Positions 18,398 to 26,367 are shown, numbered from the stretch's first letter. The stretch is DNA of 33,042 nucleotides from Candidatus Gastranaerophilales bacterium (GCA_944324855.1 CALUXY010000017.1:1-33042), one strand, 5' to 3'. Translations and numbers: made by a program. The notes: generated by a model not told the origin, from the sequence alone.

Positions 18398-18730
18398 TTG
18401 TTAAATGATTTGTTTGTGATTTTTGGAAGTTTATTTGTATTATCGGTTCTGTTCGGTAATTTATTTATCTTCAGGTTAAATAATGAGATTTTAATTTCTA
18501 ATTACATAACCGCAATAAGATGTTTTTTGTTTTTGTATTCTTTATTTGCATTCTTATTAATGTTCAGAGTCCCGCATCCTGCTTTTAAAATTTTAATGTT
18601 ATTTTTTGCGGCATCTCCGTATTTGACTCTATTAGGTAAAGCTGCAAATTATTATGACCAAAAAATTTATTCTCTTATGCATATTGTTTTTGCCGTTATT
18701 AGTGTGATTTTTGTAATATGGTATTTGTAA
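18398..18730 (+). CDS. Small polytopic membrane protein of unknown function
   Basis: A 110-residue protein with four predicted membrane helices: FVIFGSLFVLSVLFGNLFIF, then YITAIRCFLFLYSLFAFLL, AFKILMLFFAASPYLTLL and IVFAVISVIFVIWYL. I choose the TTG at 18398, which has AAGAGG 7 nt upstream. An earlier TTG at 18338 in the same frame would lie inside the promoter region and adds an unlikely N terminus. It is followed directly by the HAD gene (ATG one base after its stop), so the two form an operon. No family recognised. Confidence 0.75.
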   Translation: MLNDLFVIFGSLFVLSVLFGNLFIFRLNNEILISNYITAIRCFLFLYSLFAFLLMFRVPHPAFKILMLFFAASPYLTLLGKAANYYDQKIYSLMHIVFAVISVIFVIWYL

Positions 18731-18731
18731 A

Positions 18732-19430
18732 ATGAAAACAGTTTTATTCTTAGATTTTGACGGGGTTTTGTATGATACATTAAAAGAAGCTTATGTTTTA
18801 TGCAGACATGTCTGTCTAGACCGAGATGTATTTGAACCGATTGAACCGGAGATTTATTCTAAGTTTTATCGTTATAAGTTTCTGGTGTTTAATTCCTGGC
18901 AATATATGTACTTAATGAAGGTATTATCAGAATCCGAAGAATATTCTGATGAAAAGTTTATTGAAAGATATAATTATCTTATAACGCATAGGAATTTGGA
19001 TGAAGAAGAAGTTTTTGAAAAAAAATATGCGGAGAGCAGGCATTATCTTATAGAGAACCATCCTGATTTTGTTGATTCTTTAGAAGAAAAATTTCCGTTT
19101 TATGATATGGTGAATTCTCTTGATAGAGATAAGTTTGATATATTGGTGGTTTCCAGAAAAAATTCTTTTGCAATAAAAAGGAAAGGTGTTGATTTTAAAA
19201 TAATCGGAAAAGAAGAGCTCTCTAATGTTATAAATAAATCGGAATTTATAGAAAGATATATAAAAGATAATAATACGCAAAAAGCATTTTTTGTTGATGA
19301 TAATTCTCATAATTTGATACCTTGTAGAAATATTCAAAACCTTACCTGTATACTTGCAGGTTGGGGGAATATTGCCATAGGTGAAAAAGGTATGACACAA
19401 GAAGAAGCTTTTAAAATAATTAATTCTTAA
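18732..19430 (+). CDS. HAD-superfamily hydrolase
   Basis: A 232-residue haloacid dehalogenase-type protein, probably a phosphatase. Motif I is D8-F-D10-G-V-L-Y-D, with nucleophile D8 and acid/base D10. Motif II is VVSRKN with S141, and motif IV is FFVDD with D189 and D190. The cap between motifs I and II is helical and of C1 type. Pairing with the four-helix membrane protein (1-nt gap) suggests a joint function. The substrate is unknown; the neighbouring wecB makes a sugar phosphate possible but not shown. Confidence 0.85.
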   Translation: MKTVLFLDFDGVLYDTLKEAYVLCRHVCLDRDVFEPIEPEIYSKFYRYKFLVFNSWQYMYLMKVLSESEEYSDEKFIERYNYLITHRNLDEEEVFEKKYAESRHYLIENHPDFVDSLEEKFPFYDMVNSLDRDKFDILVVSRKNSFAIKRKGVDFKIIGKEELSNVINKSEFIERYIKDNNTQKAFFVDDNSHNLIPCRNIQNLTCILAGWGNIAIGEKGMTQEEAFKIINS

Positions 19431-19475
19431 TACTGATAAAAATTCATTACTACTGTTATTATAAAAAACATTACA

Positions 19476-20387
19476 TTATTTAAGCAGTGCTTTCAATATA
19501 AATTCTACACCTACAATAGAGTTGAACTTTTGTCTGCATAATTCAGAACAGTAATCAGTAATTAATTTATATTTATCTGGTGTTTTTAGATAATAGTCAA
19601 TACTTTGTTTTAAAGATTCAATGTTGTCATATACAGGAATTTTATTATTAAATAAATCTAACTCCCCTCGTTTGTCACTTATAATTAACTTTCCGCAAGC
19701 CAGAGTCTGCATTGTGCGATAATTAAGTGATGATATACCTTGTGAATTCATATTTATAACAATTTTTGACTTGTTAATAGCTTTTGCCATATCTTCTTCG
19801 TTATCAATGAAGCCTTTGTATATTTTCTCAATAATTGATTTATCCTTAGCTCTTTTCAACGCATCCAGATAATGACGTTCAATTGCATACCAGTGAAAAT
19901 TGTATTTTTGTGCCAGTTCTTCCAGCATGTTTAACCGGTAATCCGTATCAAGACGCCCTGCAAACAAAACATCGCACTCAGGAGGCAATTGCAGGTTTTT
20001 ATAAATATTGGTATTGACAAAATGTGGTAAATAAAATAAATTTTTAAAATTTTCTTGTTTTGTTAATTCTCTATCCCAATAAAATGTATAAATATCGTCT
20101 CTATCAAGTTCAGGTAAAAGTTCTTCCCAATAAGGCCCTGATGTTTTATTCCTAATTTCATCGGAAAAATATGCAACACATTTCATCGAAAGGTTGTAAT
20201 CTTTTTTCAATTTTATAGGTGAAAAATCATATCCGACAATTAAATCATAATCGTCAAAAATAGGATAATCATCTTTCAATTCATCATATATACTAACTGA
20301 ATGTCCTAGTATTCTGAACCCGTCCAATATGCTTGATGTTGTAAGTCTGCCGCCGATACTTACAGGTAATATTCCTAAAATTTTCAT
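19476..20387 (-). CDS. CgeB-like glycosyltransferase
   Basis: A 303-residue GT-B type glycosyltransferase resembling the CgeB family. An N-terminal Rossmann half starts KILGILPVSIGGRLT. The C-terminal half has FAGRLDTDYRLNMLEEL, then VINMNSQGISSLNYRTMQ and TLACGKLIISDKRGELDLF, the nucleotide-sugar binding region typical of the family. CgeB was named for a Bacillus spore-coat gene, but homologs are common in surface glycan clusters. Its ATG overlaps the sdaAA stop (TAATG), which makes it the last gene of the response regulator-sdaAB-sdaAA operon, an unusual partner for serine catabolism. The acceptor and donor are unknown. Confidence 0.85.
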   Translation of the reverse strand: MKILGILPVSIGGRLTTSSILDGFRILGHSVSIYDELKDDYPIFDDYDLIVGYDFSPIKLKKDYNLSMKCVAYFSDEIRNKTSGPYWEELLPELDRDDIYTFYWDRELTKQENFKNLFYLPHFVNTNIYKNLQLPPECDVLFAGRLDTDYRLNMLEELAQKYNFHWYAIERHYLDALKRAKDKSIIEKIYKGFIDNEEDMAKAINKSKIVINMNSQGISSLNYRTMQTLACGKLIISDKRGELDLFNNKIPVYDNIESLKQSIDYYLKTPDKYKLITDYCSELCRQKFNSIVGVEFILKALLK

Positions 20388-21259
20388 TATCCAAATATCT
20401 TTTCTTTTAATTTTAATGCTGTTTTTGTAGTTGCAAGTCCTGCAAGAGAAGATTCCTTAAGCATTGGAGACATCAGTTGTCCGGTCTGTCTTACGGCATC
20501 AATAACTTCATCTAAAGGAATCTTTGATTCAATACCTGCAAGTGCTAATTCAGATGCGGTTACTGCATGAATAGCTAGTATCGGATTCCTTTTAACACAG
20601 GGAACTTCGACTAAACCGCACACAGGATCGCATGTTAAGCCTAAAAGATTTTTCATTGCAAGCGCTACAGCGTTCAAAATTTGTGTGATATTTCCGCCTA
20701 ACATCTGTGTCAAAGCTCCGGCACACATTGCAGCAGCTACTCCGCATTCTGCCTGACATCCTGCAACAGCTCCTGCAAGCTGTACTTTATTAGAAATGAT
20801 TGCACCGATTGCTCCTGCTGTTATAAGGGCATCTATTTGAGTATCAATATCATAGTTATAATCTTCTGCAGCAGCAATCAAAACTGACGGAACAATGCCG
20901 CAGGAACCTGCAGTCGGGCAGGCAACAACTTTACCCATTCTTAAATTTTCTTCAATTGTTGCAAGCGAATAAGTAATAATCTTTTCAAATAATTTCCCGA
21001 ATAATGCACGATGATGGGAATATCTGACCTGTAGTTTTTCACAGTCATCACCGCACCAGTTGCTGATAGCTTTTTCTGATGAAGTCATACCAATTTTTAT
21101 GGTTGAATACATTGTATTAATATGTTCTTTGACTTTTTCTCGAATTGCTTCAACTGTTGTATCAGCCTCTGCAGCCTCAGATTCTTGAGACAACTCATAT
21201 ATTGTTTTGTTATTTTTTTTGCATAAATCGACCAGTTCGTCAAAAGTCATTATATTCAT
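20387..21259 (-). CDS. sdaAA: L-serine dehydratase, alpha subunit (Fe-S)
   Basis: With the beta subunit, deaminates L-serine to pyruvate and ammonia using a 4Fe-4S cluster, the anaerobe-type enzyme. A 290-residue protein with conserved Cys in ACPTAGSCGIVPSVLIAA, then AECGVAAAMCAG and LTCDPVCGLVEVPCVKRN, the cluster region. The ATG at 21259 overlaps the sdaAB stop as TGATG; a second in-frame ATG lies 3 codons later, and either could be used. The oxygen-sensitive enzyme supports an anaerobic host. Confidence 0.96.
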   Translation of the reverse strand: MNIMTFDELVDLCKKNNKTIYELSQESEAAEADTTVEAIREKVKEHINTMYSTIKIGMTSSEKAISNWCGDDCEKLQVRYSHHRALFGKLFEKIITYSLATIEENLRMGKVVACPTAGSCGIVPSVLIAAAEDYNYDIDTQIDALITAGAIGAIISNKVQLAGAVAGCQAECGVAAAMCAGALTQMLGGNITQILNAVALAMKNLLGLTCDPVCGLVEVPCVKRNPILAIHAVTASELALAGIESKIPLDEVIDAVRQTGQLMSPMLKESSLAGLATTKTALKLKEKIFG

Positions 21260-21909
21260 CAGTCTAATTTCCTAACTTTTGTGACAAAATACACGTCATC
21301 TATATTTTTAATATCTTCAATTATCTCATCCGATGGGTCTGCATCAAGGGCAAAATACATTGAAGCGGTTCCGCCTTTCTCATTCCTGTCACAGTGTAAT
21401 GATGCAATATTTATATTTCTGTCCTGTATTAATTTGCTTGCTCTTGATATCATGCCCGGTTTATCCTTGTACATTAATAATACTGTATGATACTGTCCTG
21501 CAAGATTAACCGAAAAACCGTTAATTGATGTTATTCTGATTTCTCCTGCACCTATCGAATTCCCTGAAATCATCATATCATCATTAATCAAAATATCTAC
21601 AGAGTTTGGATGGCGGCTTAAATCTTCAGCAAAATTGTATTTATAATCAATATCAGTTATGGAAAAGATATTTTTTGTTCTTACATCATCAACATAATAT
21701 CCCATAATTCCGGCAAGTAAACCTTTATCAGTACCATGACCTTTTCCTGTTTGAGCGAATGAGTTATATAACGTAAATTCGACTTTTTTTATAGGATTAT
21801 TATAGATATATCTTGCTAATAAGCCCAAACGAATTGCCCCTGCCGTATGAGAACTTGAGGGACCAATCATTATAGGAGATATAACGTCAAATAAACCTTT
21901 TCTTTTCAT
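21259..21909 (-). CDS. sdaAB: L-serine dehydratase, beta subunit with ACT domain
   Basis: A 216-residue partner of SdaAA. The N-terminal domain carries IGPSSSHTAGAIRLG, and the C-terminal ACT domain (about 140-216: TVLLMYKDKPGMISRASKLI, then INIASLHCDRNEKGG) is likely to bind serine or a related effector. The order beta-alpha with a 1-nt overlap is standard for the split enzyme. Only 9 nt separate it from the response regulator upstream, with a weak AGG site, so it depends on the upstream promoter. Confidence 0.96.
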   Translation of the reverse strand: MKRKGLFDVISPIMIGPSSSHTAGAIRLGLLARYIYNNPIKKVEFTLYNSFAQTGKGHGTDKGLLAGIMGYYVDDVRTKNIFSITDIDYKYNFAEDLSRHPNSVDILINDDMMISGNSIGAGEIRITSINGFSVNLAGQYHTVLLMYKDKPGMISRASKLIQDRNINIASLHCDRNEKGGTASMYFALDADPSDEIIEDIKNIDDVYFVTKVRKLD

Positions 21910-21918
21910 TATAACAAC

Positions 21919-22509
21919 CTAATCGCTAGTATAATCCGTAACAATATCAGTTAGTCGCTGCTGCCAATTATGTGATTTTTCAAGATAAAAATCTGCCCCT
22001 TTTTCTAATGATTCGGATTTTAATTCTTTTTTCCCGGCAACAGACATTACACCAATAATCGGATTAGAATGTTTTTTACTTGCTATACGCTGCAGTTCGG
22101 CAAGAAGAATAAAACCTTCACGTTCTGTCGGGATTAATAAATCCATCAGTACAAAATCAAAATCTTTGTCTTCAAATAAAGACAATGCACCATAAACATC
22201 TTTTGTTGCAGTAACTTGAAATCCTAATCTTGACATTATCATCTGCACTTGATAAGTAATAACTCCGAGGTTATCAACAAGCAAAACATTATTAGATTTA
22301 GATATGGATAATGATTCTTCATCTTCTTGATCTAAAGCTGCAGCACTTGCGCCGCTTGAATCTGCAAGTATTGTTCTAAAACGTTCTTTGATATTTAATA
22401 CCTGTTTTTTTAACGATACAATTGTTATAGTTTCAGGTACTTTATCTCCGGTTAAATCATAAAAACGTTTTAAAAAATCTTCGTCTAAATCTAAATTAAT
22501 TATACGCAT
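21919..22509 (-). CDS. Stand-alone receiver-domain response regulator
   Basis: A 196-residue protein. Residues 1-70 are a charged, helical N-terminal region with no known domain. Residues 74-190 form a REC domain: VLLVDN with one acidic residue (D79) where most receivers have two, the phosphoacceptor D123 in VLMDLLIP, S156 in GVMSVAG, and K178 in YLEKS. There is no DNA-binding output domain, and no histidine kinase is nearby. GAGGA precedes the ATG. It heads the operon with sdaAB, sdaAA and the glycosyltransferase. Phosphorylation is plausible, but the single upper acid could change metal binding. Confidence 0.88.
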   Translation of the reverse strand: MRIINLDLDEDFLKRFYDLTGDKVPETITIVSLKKQVLNIKERFRTILADSSGASAAALDQEDEESLSISKSNNVLLVDNLGVITYQVQMIMSRLGFQVTATKDVYGALSLFEDKDFDFVLMDLLIPTEREGFILLAELQRIASKKHSNPIIGVMSVAGKKELKSESLEKGADFYLEKSHNWQQRLTDIVTDYTSD

Positions 22510-22546
22510 TAAGATTTCCTCATATTATTCATTAATCATTGTAAAT

Positions 22547-22555
22547 ATTATATCA
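22547..22555 (-). promoter_or_regulatory. Extended -10 promoter of the response regulator-sda operon
   Basis: Minus strand TGA followed by TATAAT (22552-22547), in an AT-rich region without a good -35 box. Predicted start near 22540, about 31 nt before the ATG, with GAGGA between them. Confidence 0.5.
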
Positions 22556-22617
22556 AAAAATAGCAATTATTTTTTTTCTTCGCAATTTTAATTAATTATG
22601 CTATATAGGAGTTAAGT

Positions 22618-22767
22618 ATGTTTAGTAAGGCTTTTTTAAAGTATATTATTGGTTACAAAGAAGAACATAAAGAAAAAGAAGAAGATATCAAAGAAATAGA
22701 ATTCCGTCCTGTAAAGGTCAAAGAAGCTGCCAAGGTTGTTATTTCTTCAATTAAAGATTATCTGTAA
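22618..22767 (+). CDS. 49-residue protein of unknown function
   Basis: A very small frame from ATG to TAA with GGAG 7 nt upstream. The protein starts MFSKAFLKYIIGY, has a highly charged Lys/Glu middle (KEEHKEKEEDIKE) and ends KVVISSIKDYL, so it is an amphipathic helical peptide. Its last 10 bases overlap the 3' end of the convergent HEAT-like gene. It has the size and layout of the other small gene at 23582: a short hydrophobic start and a charged end. No family recognised; expression is not shown. Confidence 0.6.
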   Translation: MFSKAFLKYIIGYKEEHKEKEEDIKEIEFRPVKVKEAAKVVISSIKDYL

Positions 22768-23462
22768 ACATTTTTTACATAATAATTGCTGTCACTTTTA
22801 AGGTGTTTTTTTAGATTAATTAGTTGTTCTGTTTTCACTTCATGTTTTAAAACCAATGCAACTTTTTCACGAATAGTGTATTCTTCAAGCTTTGCACACC
22901 TTGCCAGCGGTTCAATAAGGTCGTTTTCGTCTAATTTTTCAAAAAATACATTTACCCCCTCTAAACACCAGTAAAGTTTAAAGAGCTGTTTGTTTATCGT
23001 ATATTTTTTATCCCGGAAATTAAAACTATCTAAAGTTTCCAGTGCATCATTTATAAACATAAGTATTTTATCGGTATAAGATTTTGCAAATTCAGAATTA
23101 TCTTTCAAATAATTCAAACATTCAATGATTGTTCTGCAGATATTTGCATTGATATCAATTGTTGCATCCGCAAAAATTTCCGGATAATAATAGAATAATT
23201 TCTTATTTGTCTGAATAAGTTCAGATATCTTGAATGCGACAGCCTCTCTTATTTTTCCGTCACATCCCGTCAAATTATTCATTAATATATCTGCTTCATC
23301 TTGATTGTTAAGTTCTGATATTTCTAAGGCGGCAAATTGTTTTTCCGGCATGTTGCCGTTTTTTAAGAATTCAAATAACTCCTCATGCGAAAATCTTCCG
23401 GTACATAAACTGTATGCACGACCGAAATTTTTATCTAAGCTTTCTTCATAACCTGAGTTCAA
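22758..23462 (-). CDS. HEAT/ARM-like helical repeat protein
   Basis: A 234-residue, mostly helical protein. KQFAALEISELNNQDEADILMNNL and the following KIREAVAFKISELI (both quoted in part) look like degenerate HEAT-type repeats, and a later IREKVALVLKHEVKTEQLI is similar. It starts with TTG at 23462, with AAAGGA 9 nt upstream, giving MNSGYEESLDK. HEAT-type proteins are protein-protein binding scaffolds; no partner is indicated. It overlaps the small plus-strand gene at 22618-22767 by 10 nt at the 3' end. Confidence 0.75.
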   Translation of the reverse strand: MNSGYEESLDKNFGRAYSLCTGRFSHEELFEFLKNGNMPEKQFAALEISELNNQDEADILMNNLTGCDGKIREAVAFKISELIQTNKKLFYYYPEIFADATIDINANICRTIIECLNYLKDNSEFAKSYTDKILMFINDALETLDSFNFRDKKYTINKQLFKLYWCLEGVNVFFEKLDENDLIEPLARCAKLEEYTIREKVALVLKHEVKTEQLINLKKHLKSDSNYYVKNVYR

Positions 23463-23581
23463 ATTATTTTATCCTTTCGACTATTCTTTGAGTATAACAT
23501 AAGCGGGAATGATTTATCCCTGAAAAATGTGTTTAATGTATGATATAGTAGAGATATAATAATCTATAAATGGAGAATACG

Positions 23582-23752
23582 ATGAAAGAATTAATAAAGT
23601 TTTTACAAGATATATTTATGATAAAAGAAACTGCTCCGCAAAGTGTCGGATTATCTCAATTCAGACGTGAAACAGCTGCTGTACCTGTTCAAAAAAGCGA
23701 GAAAAAACAAAATAAAGAAATAAAACTCTCTGACCTTATGAGAAGAAACTAG
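23582..23752 (+). CDS. 56-residue protein of unknown function
   Basis: A small frame starting MKELIKFLQDIFMIKETAPQ and ending EIKLSDLMRRN. GGAG (23572-23575) lies 6 nt before the ATG at 23582, so I prefer it to the ATG at 23570, which overlaps the ribosome binding site itself. Ends within the 3' end of the convergent fluoride-channel gene (17-nt overlap). Basic and probably partly helical; no membrane segment. A TGATATAGT sequence about 30 nt upstream may be an extended -10. No family recognised. Confidence 0.65.
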   Translation: MKELIKFLQDIFMIKETAPQSVGLSQFRRETAAVPVQKSEKKQNKEIKLSDLMRRN

Positions 23753-24068
23753 CGGCTTTTATTCCACAATACATAAATACACCCCCGGCCATAAAACTCA
23801 AAAACAGGTATAAATACGCTTTTATAATATTATTAGAAAAAAGTTCTGAAAATTCTGCAGAAAAAGTTGAAAAAGTCGTATATCCGCCTAAAAAACCGGA
23901 TAATAAAAATTTATTACAACCGTATAATGCTGCAAATAATCCGAAAAGAAAGCAGCCTGAAATATTTACTATTAATGTTCCGTAAGGAAAATCTTTGCAA
24001 TTTAAAATTAGCGAAACGATATATCTTAAAACAGCTCCGAAACCGCCGCCTAAAAATACCAGTATCAT
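23736..24068 (-). CDS. crcB: FluC/CrcB fluoride channel, subunit with full Phe box
   Basis: A 110-residue four-helix fluoride exporter subunit of the inner membrane. Motifs: GGGFGAVLRY near the N terminus, GTLIVNISGCFLFG with the conserved N35, and GGYTTFSTFSAE with F66 and F69, the two Phe-box residues lining the pore. It overlaps the upstream paralog by 4 nt (ATGA). FluC works as a dimer; tandem pairs, as in Bacillus subtilis, can form heterodimers. No fluoride riboswitch was seen upstream of the pair. Confidence 0.94.
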   Translation of the reverse strand: MILVFLGGGFGAVLRYIVSLILNCKDFPYGTLIVNISGCFLFGLFAALYGCNKFLLSGFLGGYTTFSTFSAEFSELFSNNIIKAYLYLFLSFMAGGVFMYCGIKAASFFS

Positions 24069-24409
24069 TCTTCTACCCTCCGGTTTTTAGATAAAAATTC
24101 TCCTAAGTATATTCCTGCGATACCGGATAATATTGTCATAATCAAGTATCCGGAGAATAAAAGATACATTTTATTTTGTATATAGGTAATCAATTCAAAC
24201 ATCAGCCCTGAAAATGTTGTTAGTCCTCCGCAAAAACCTGTTGTGAAGAAAATATTTTTAGTGCGTCCGTGAAAAAATCCCAGAAGAATGCAGCCGGTAA
24301 AATTCGCAATAAATGTTCCCGCAAAAAGTGCTGTAAAGTGGTTTGTGAGTTCAAACCTTAAAAGAGAGCCGATTGCTCCGCCTAAAAATACAAAAAATAA
24401 ATTAAGCAT
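24065..24409 (-). CDS. crcB: FluC/CrcB paralog lacking the second Phe-box residue
   Basis: A 114-residue paralog with GGAIGSLLRF, GTFIANFTGCILLG (N36 kept) and GGLTTFSGLMFE. Here F66 is kept, but the residue matching F69 of the partner is Leu. This fits a heterodimeric channel in which one pore is degenerate. No ribosome binding site precedes the ATG. A TAATAT sequence lies 6 nt upstream of the ATG, so it may be transcribed without a leader. First gene of the two-gene fluC unit. Confidence 0.92.
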   Translation of the reverse strand: MLNLFFVFLGGAIGSLLRFELTNHFTALFAGTFIANFTGCILLGFFHGRTKNIFFTTGFCGGLTTFSGLMFELITYIQNKMYLLFSGYLIMTILSGIAGIYLGEFLSKNRRVEE

Positions 24410-24460
24410 GACAAAATATTATTACAAAAAAAGCATGTTTGCGATAATATTATCATGTTG

Positions 24461-24478
24461 TTGATTTTTTTGAATCAA
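24461..24478. repeat. Short inverted repeat between fluC and the NifU-like gene
   Basis: TTGATT and AATCAA separated by 6 nt, in the 139-nt divergent gap. It may be a small operator or a chance AT-rich repeat. The rest of the gap shows only a possible TTAACG-16-TATATT promoter for the gene at 24549. Confidence 0.3.
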
Positions 24479-24548
24479 TTATTTGTATCACATAAGAGAG
24501 TTAACGAATAGTTCTATTGTAATATATTATGACAATAAAGGAGGTCAA

Positions 24549-25250
24549 ATGGATCATATTCAACTTACGAAGGAAATTGAAGAAAAATGCTGTGTAGCTC
24601 GCGGTGTAAAAGGCTCACCGGCACCAATTCCTCAAGAAGGACAATGGACAAAATGTACTGAAATTAATCAAATTTCAGGTTTAACCCACGGTTGCGGATG
24701 CTGCGCTCCTCAACAAGGGACTTGTAAACTTACTTTAAACGTAAAAGACGGTGTTATACAAGAAGCTTTAGTTGAAACTTTAGGATGTTCCGGTATGACT
24801 CACTCTGCAGCTATGGCAGGGGAAATTTTACCTGGTAAAACTATCCTTGAAGCATTAAATACAGACCTTGTATGTGATGCTATTAACGTTGCAATGAGAG
24901 AGTTATTCTTACAGATTGTTTACGGTCGTACACAAACTGCTTTCTCTGAAAACGGTTTACCAATCGGAGCAGGTCTTGAAGATTTAGGTAAAGGGCTTCG
25001 TTCGCAAGTTGGTACTATCCACTCTACAAAACAAAAAGGTGTAAGATATTTAGAATTAGCTGAAGGTTATATCCTTGAACTTGGTTTAGACAAAAACGAT
25101 GAAGTTATCGGTTACAAATTCGTAAATCTTGGTAAAGTTATGGATGCAATCAAAAAAGGTGTTGATGCTAAAGAAGCTTACGAAAAGAATATCGGTACTT
25201 ACGGCAGATTTGCTGATGCTGTTAAGACTATTGATCCTCGTGAAGCATAG
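24549..25250 (+). CDS. NifU-like Fe-S scaffold protein, partner of GGGtGRT
   Basis: A 233-residue Cys-rich protein related to NifU/IscU-type scaffolds. Cys are at 14-15 (EKCCVARG), 36, 49, 51-52 and 59 (HGCGCCAPQQGTC) and 80 (LGCSGM); LGCSGM corresponds to a scaffold Cys. A perfect AAAGGAGG lies 5 nt upstream of the ATG at 24549; an upstream in-frame start would discard it. It stands directly before the GGGtGRT gene, a pairing known from anaerobes with function unknown. Codon use favours AAC, TTC and TAC more than neighbouring genes do, which suggests strong expression. Confidence 0.85.
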   Translation: MDHIQLTKEIEEKCCVARGVKGSPAPIPQEGQWTKCTEINQISGLTHGCGCCAPQQGTCKLTLNVKDGVIQEALVETLGCSGMTHSAAMAGEILPGKTILEALNTDLVCDAINVAMRELFLQIVYGRTQTAFSENGLPIGAGLEDLGKGLRSQVGTIHSTKQKGVRYLELAEGYILELGLDKNDEVIGYKFVNLGKVMDAIKKGVDAKEAYEKNIGTYGRFADAVKTIDPREA

Positions 25251-25314
25251 AGGTAAATAAAAATAAATTTTTATAAACAAGTTAGTAGAATTATTAGATA
25301 TAAAGGGAAATAAA

Positions 25315-26313
25315 ATGGCAAAATTTGAAGGACAAGATAGACGTGAAGCTACAATTGCTAAAGTTTTATCAGAATACGGATTCAAATCACTTGATGAAGC
25401 TAACGAACTTTGCTTATCAAAAGGAATCAATGTTGATGAAATCGTAAAAGGAATTCAACCTATCGCATTTGATAACGCTTCATGGGCTTATACATTAGGT
25501 TGCGCAATTGCAATTAAAAAAGGTATTACAAATGCTGCTGATGCTGCAGAAGCAATCGGTATCGGTTTACAAGCATTTGCAGTTCCCGGTTCAGTAGGTG
25601 ACACAAGAAAAGTTGGTCTTGGTCACGGAAACTTAGGGGCTATGCTTTTAAGAGAAGAAACTAAATGTTTCTGTTTCTTAGCAGGTCACGAATCATTTGC
25701 TGCTGCTGAAGGTGCAATCGGTATTGCAAGAAATGCAAACAAAGTAAGAAAAGAACCTTTAAGAGTTATCTTAAACGGTTTAGGTAAAGATGCTGCTTAC
25801 ATCATCTCAAGAATTAACGGTTTCACTGCCGTTGAAACTGAATATGATTACAAAACCGGAGAATTAAAAGTTGTTAAAGAAACTCCATTCTCTGAAGGTG
25901 AAAGAGCAAAAGTAAAATGCTACGGTGCGGATGACGTATCTGAAGGTGTTGCAATTATGATTAAAGAAGGTGTTGATGTATCTATTACAGGTAACTCAAC
26001 TAACCCTACAAGATTCCAGCATCCTGTTGCCGGTACTTACAAAAAATGGTGCTGGGAAAACGGTAGAAAATACTTCTCAGTAGCATCAGGCGGCGGTACA
26101 GGTAGAACACTTCACCCTGATAACGTTGCAGCAGGTCCTGCATCTTACGGTATGACTGATACAATGGGTAGAATGCATGGTGATGCTCAATTCGCAGGTT
26201 CTTCTTCTGTTCCTGCTCACGTTGAAATGATGGGCGTTATCGGTATGGGTAACAACCCTATGGTAGGTGCAACCGTTGCAGTTGCTGTTGCTGTAGAAAA
26301 CGCAATGAAATAA
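25315..26313 (+). CDS. GGGtGRT family protein
   Basis: A 332-residue member of the GGGtGRT family, named for the conserved ASGGGTGRTLHPDNV motif seen here at about 260-275. Other conserved stretches are GSVGDTRKVGLGHGNLGAML, FLAGHESFAAAEG and the Gly/Ala/Val-rich end (GMGNNPMVGATVAVAVAVEN). It is cytoplasmic with no membrane segment; the biochemical role is unknown. AAAGGGAA precedes the ATG, and the 64-nt gap to the NifU-like gene has no terminator, so they are co-transcribed. Codon choice (AAC, TTC, TAC, GGT) marks it as one of the most highly expressed genes in the window. A strong terminator follows. Confidence 0.9.
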   Translation: MAKFEGQDRREATIAKVLSEYGFKSLDEANELCLSKGINVDEIVKGIQPIAFDNASWAYTLGCAIAIKKGITNAADAAEAIGIGLQAFAVPGSVGDTRKVGLGHGNLGAMLLREETKCFCFLAGHESFAAAEGAIGIARNANKVRKEPLRVILNGLGKDAAYIISRINGFTAVETEYDYKTGELKVVKETPFSEGERAKVKCYGADDVSEGVAIMIKEGVDVSITGNSTNPTRFQHPVAGTYKKWCWENGRKYFSVASGGGTGRTLHPDNVAAGPASYGMTDTMGRMHGDAQFAGSSSVPAHVEMMGVIGMGNNPMVGATVAVAVAVENAMK

Positions 26314-26335
26314 ACCATTTCATAGATTACAAGAA

Positions 26336-26367
26336 ATAGGCTGCCCAATCGGCAGTCTATTTTTTTA
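26336..26367 (+). terminator. Terminator after the GGGtGRT gene
   Basis: A 10-bp stem (26336-26345 with 26351-26360, ATAGGCTGCC with GGCAGTCTAT, one G-T pair) and 5-nt loop, followed by seven T. It overlaps by 3 nt the end of the convergent small membrane protein gene. Confidence 0.9.

Noticed and set aside
24410..24548. Fluoride riboswitch upstream of the fluC pair
   Set aside because: No GGCGATGG-type core or matching pseudoknot sequence on the minus strand; the region is AT-rich with only a small inverted repeat.
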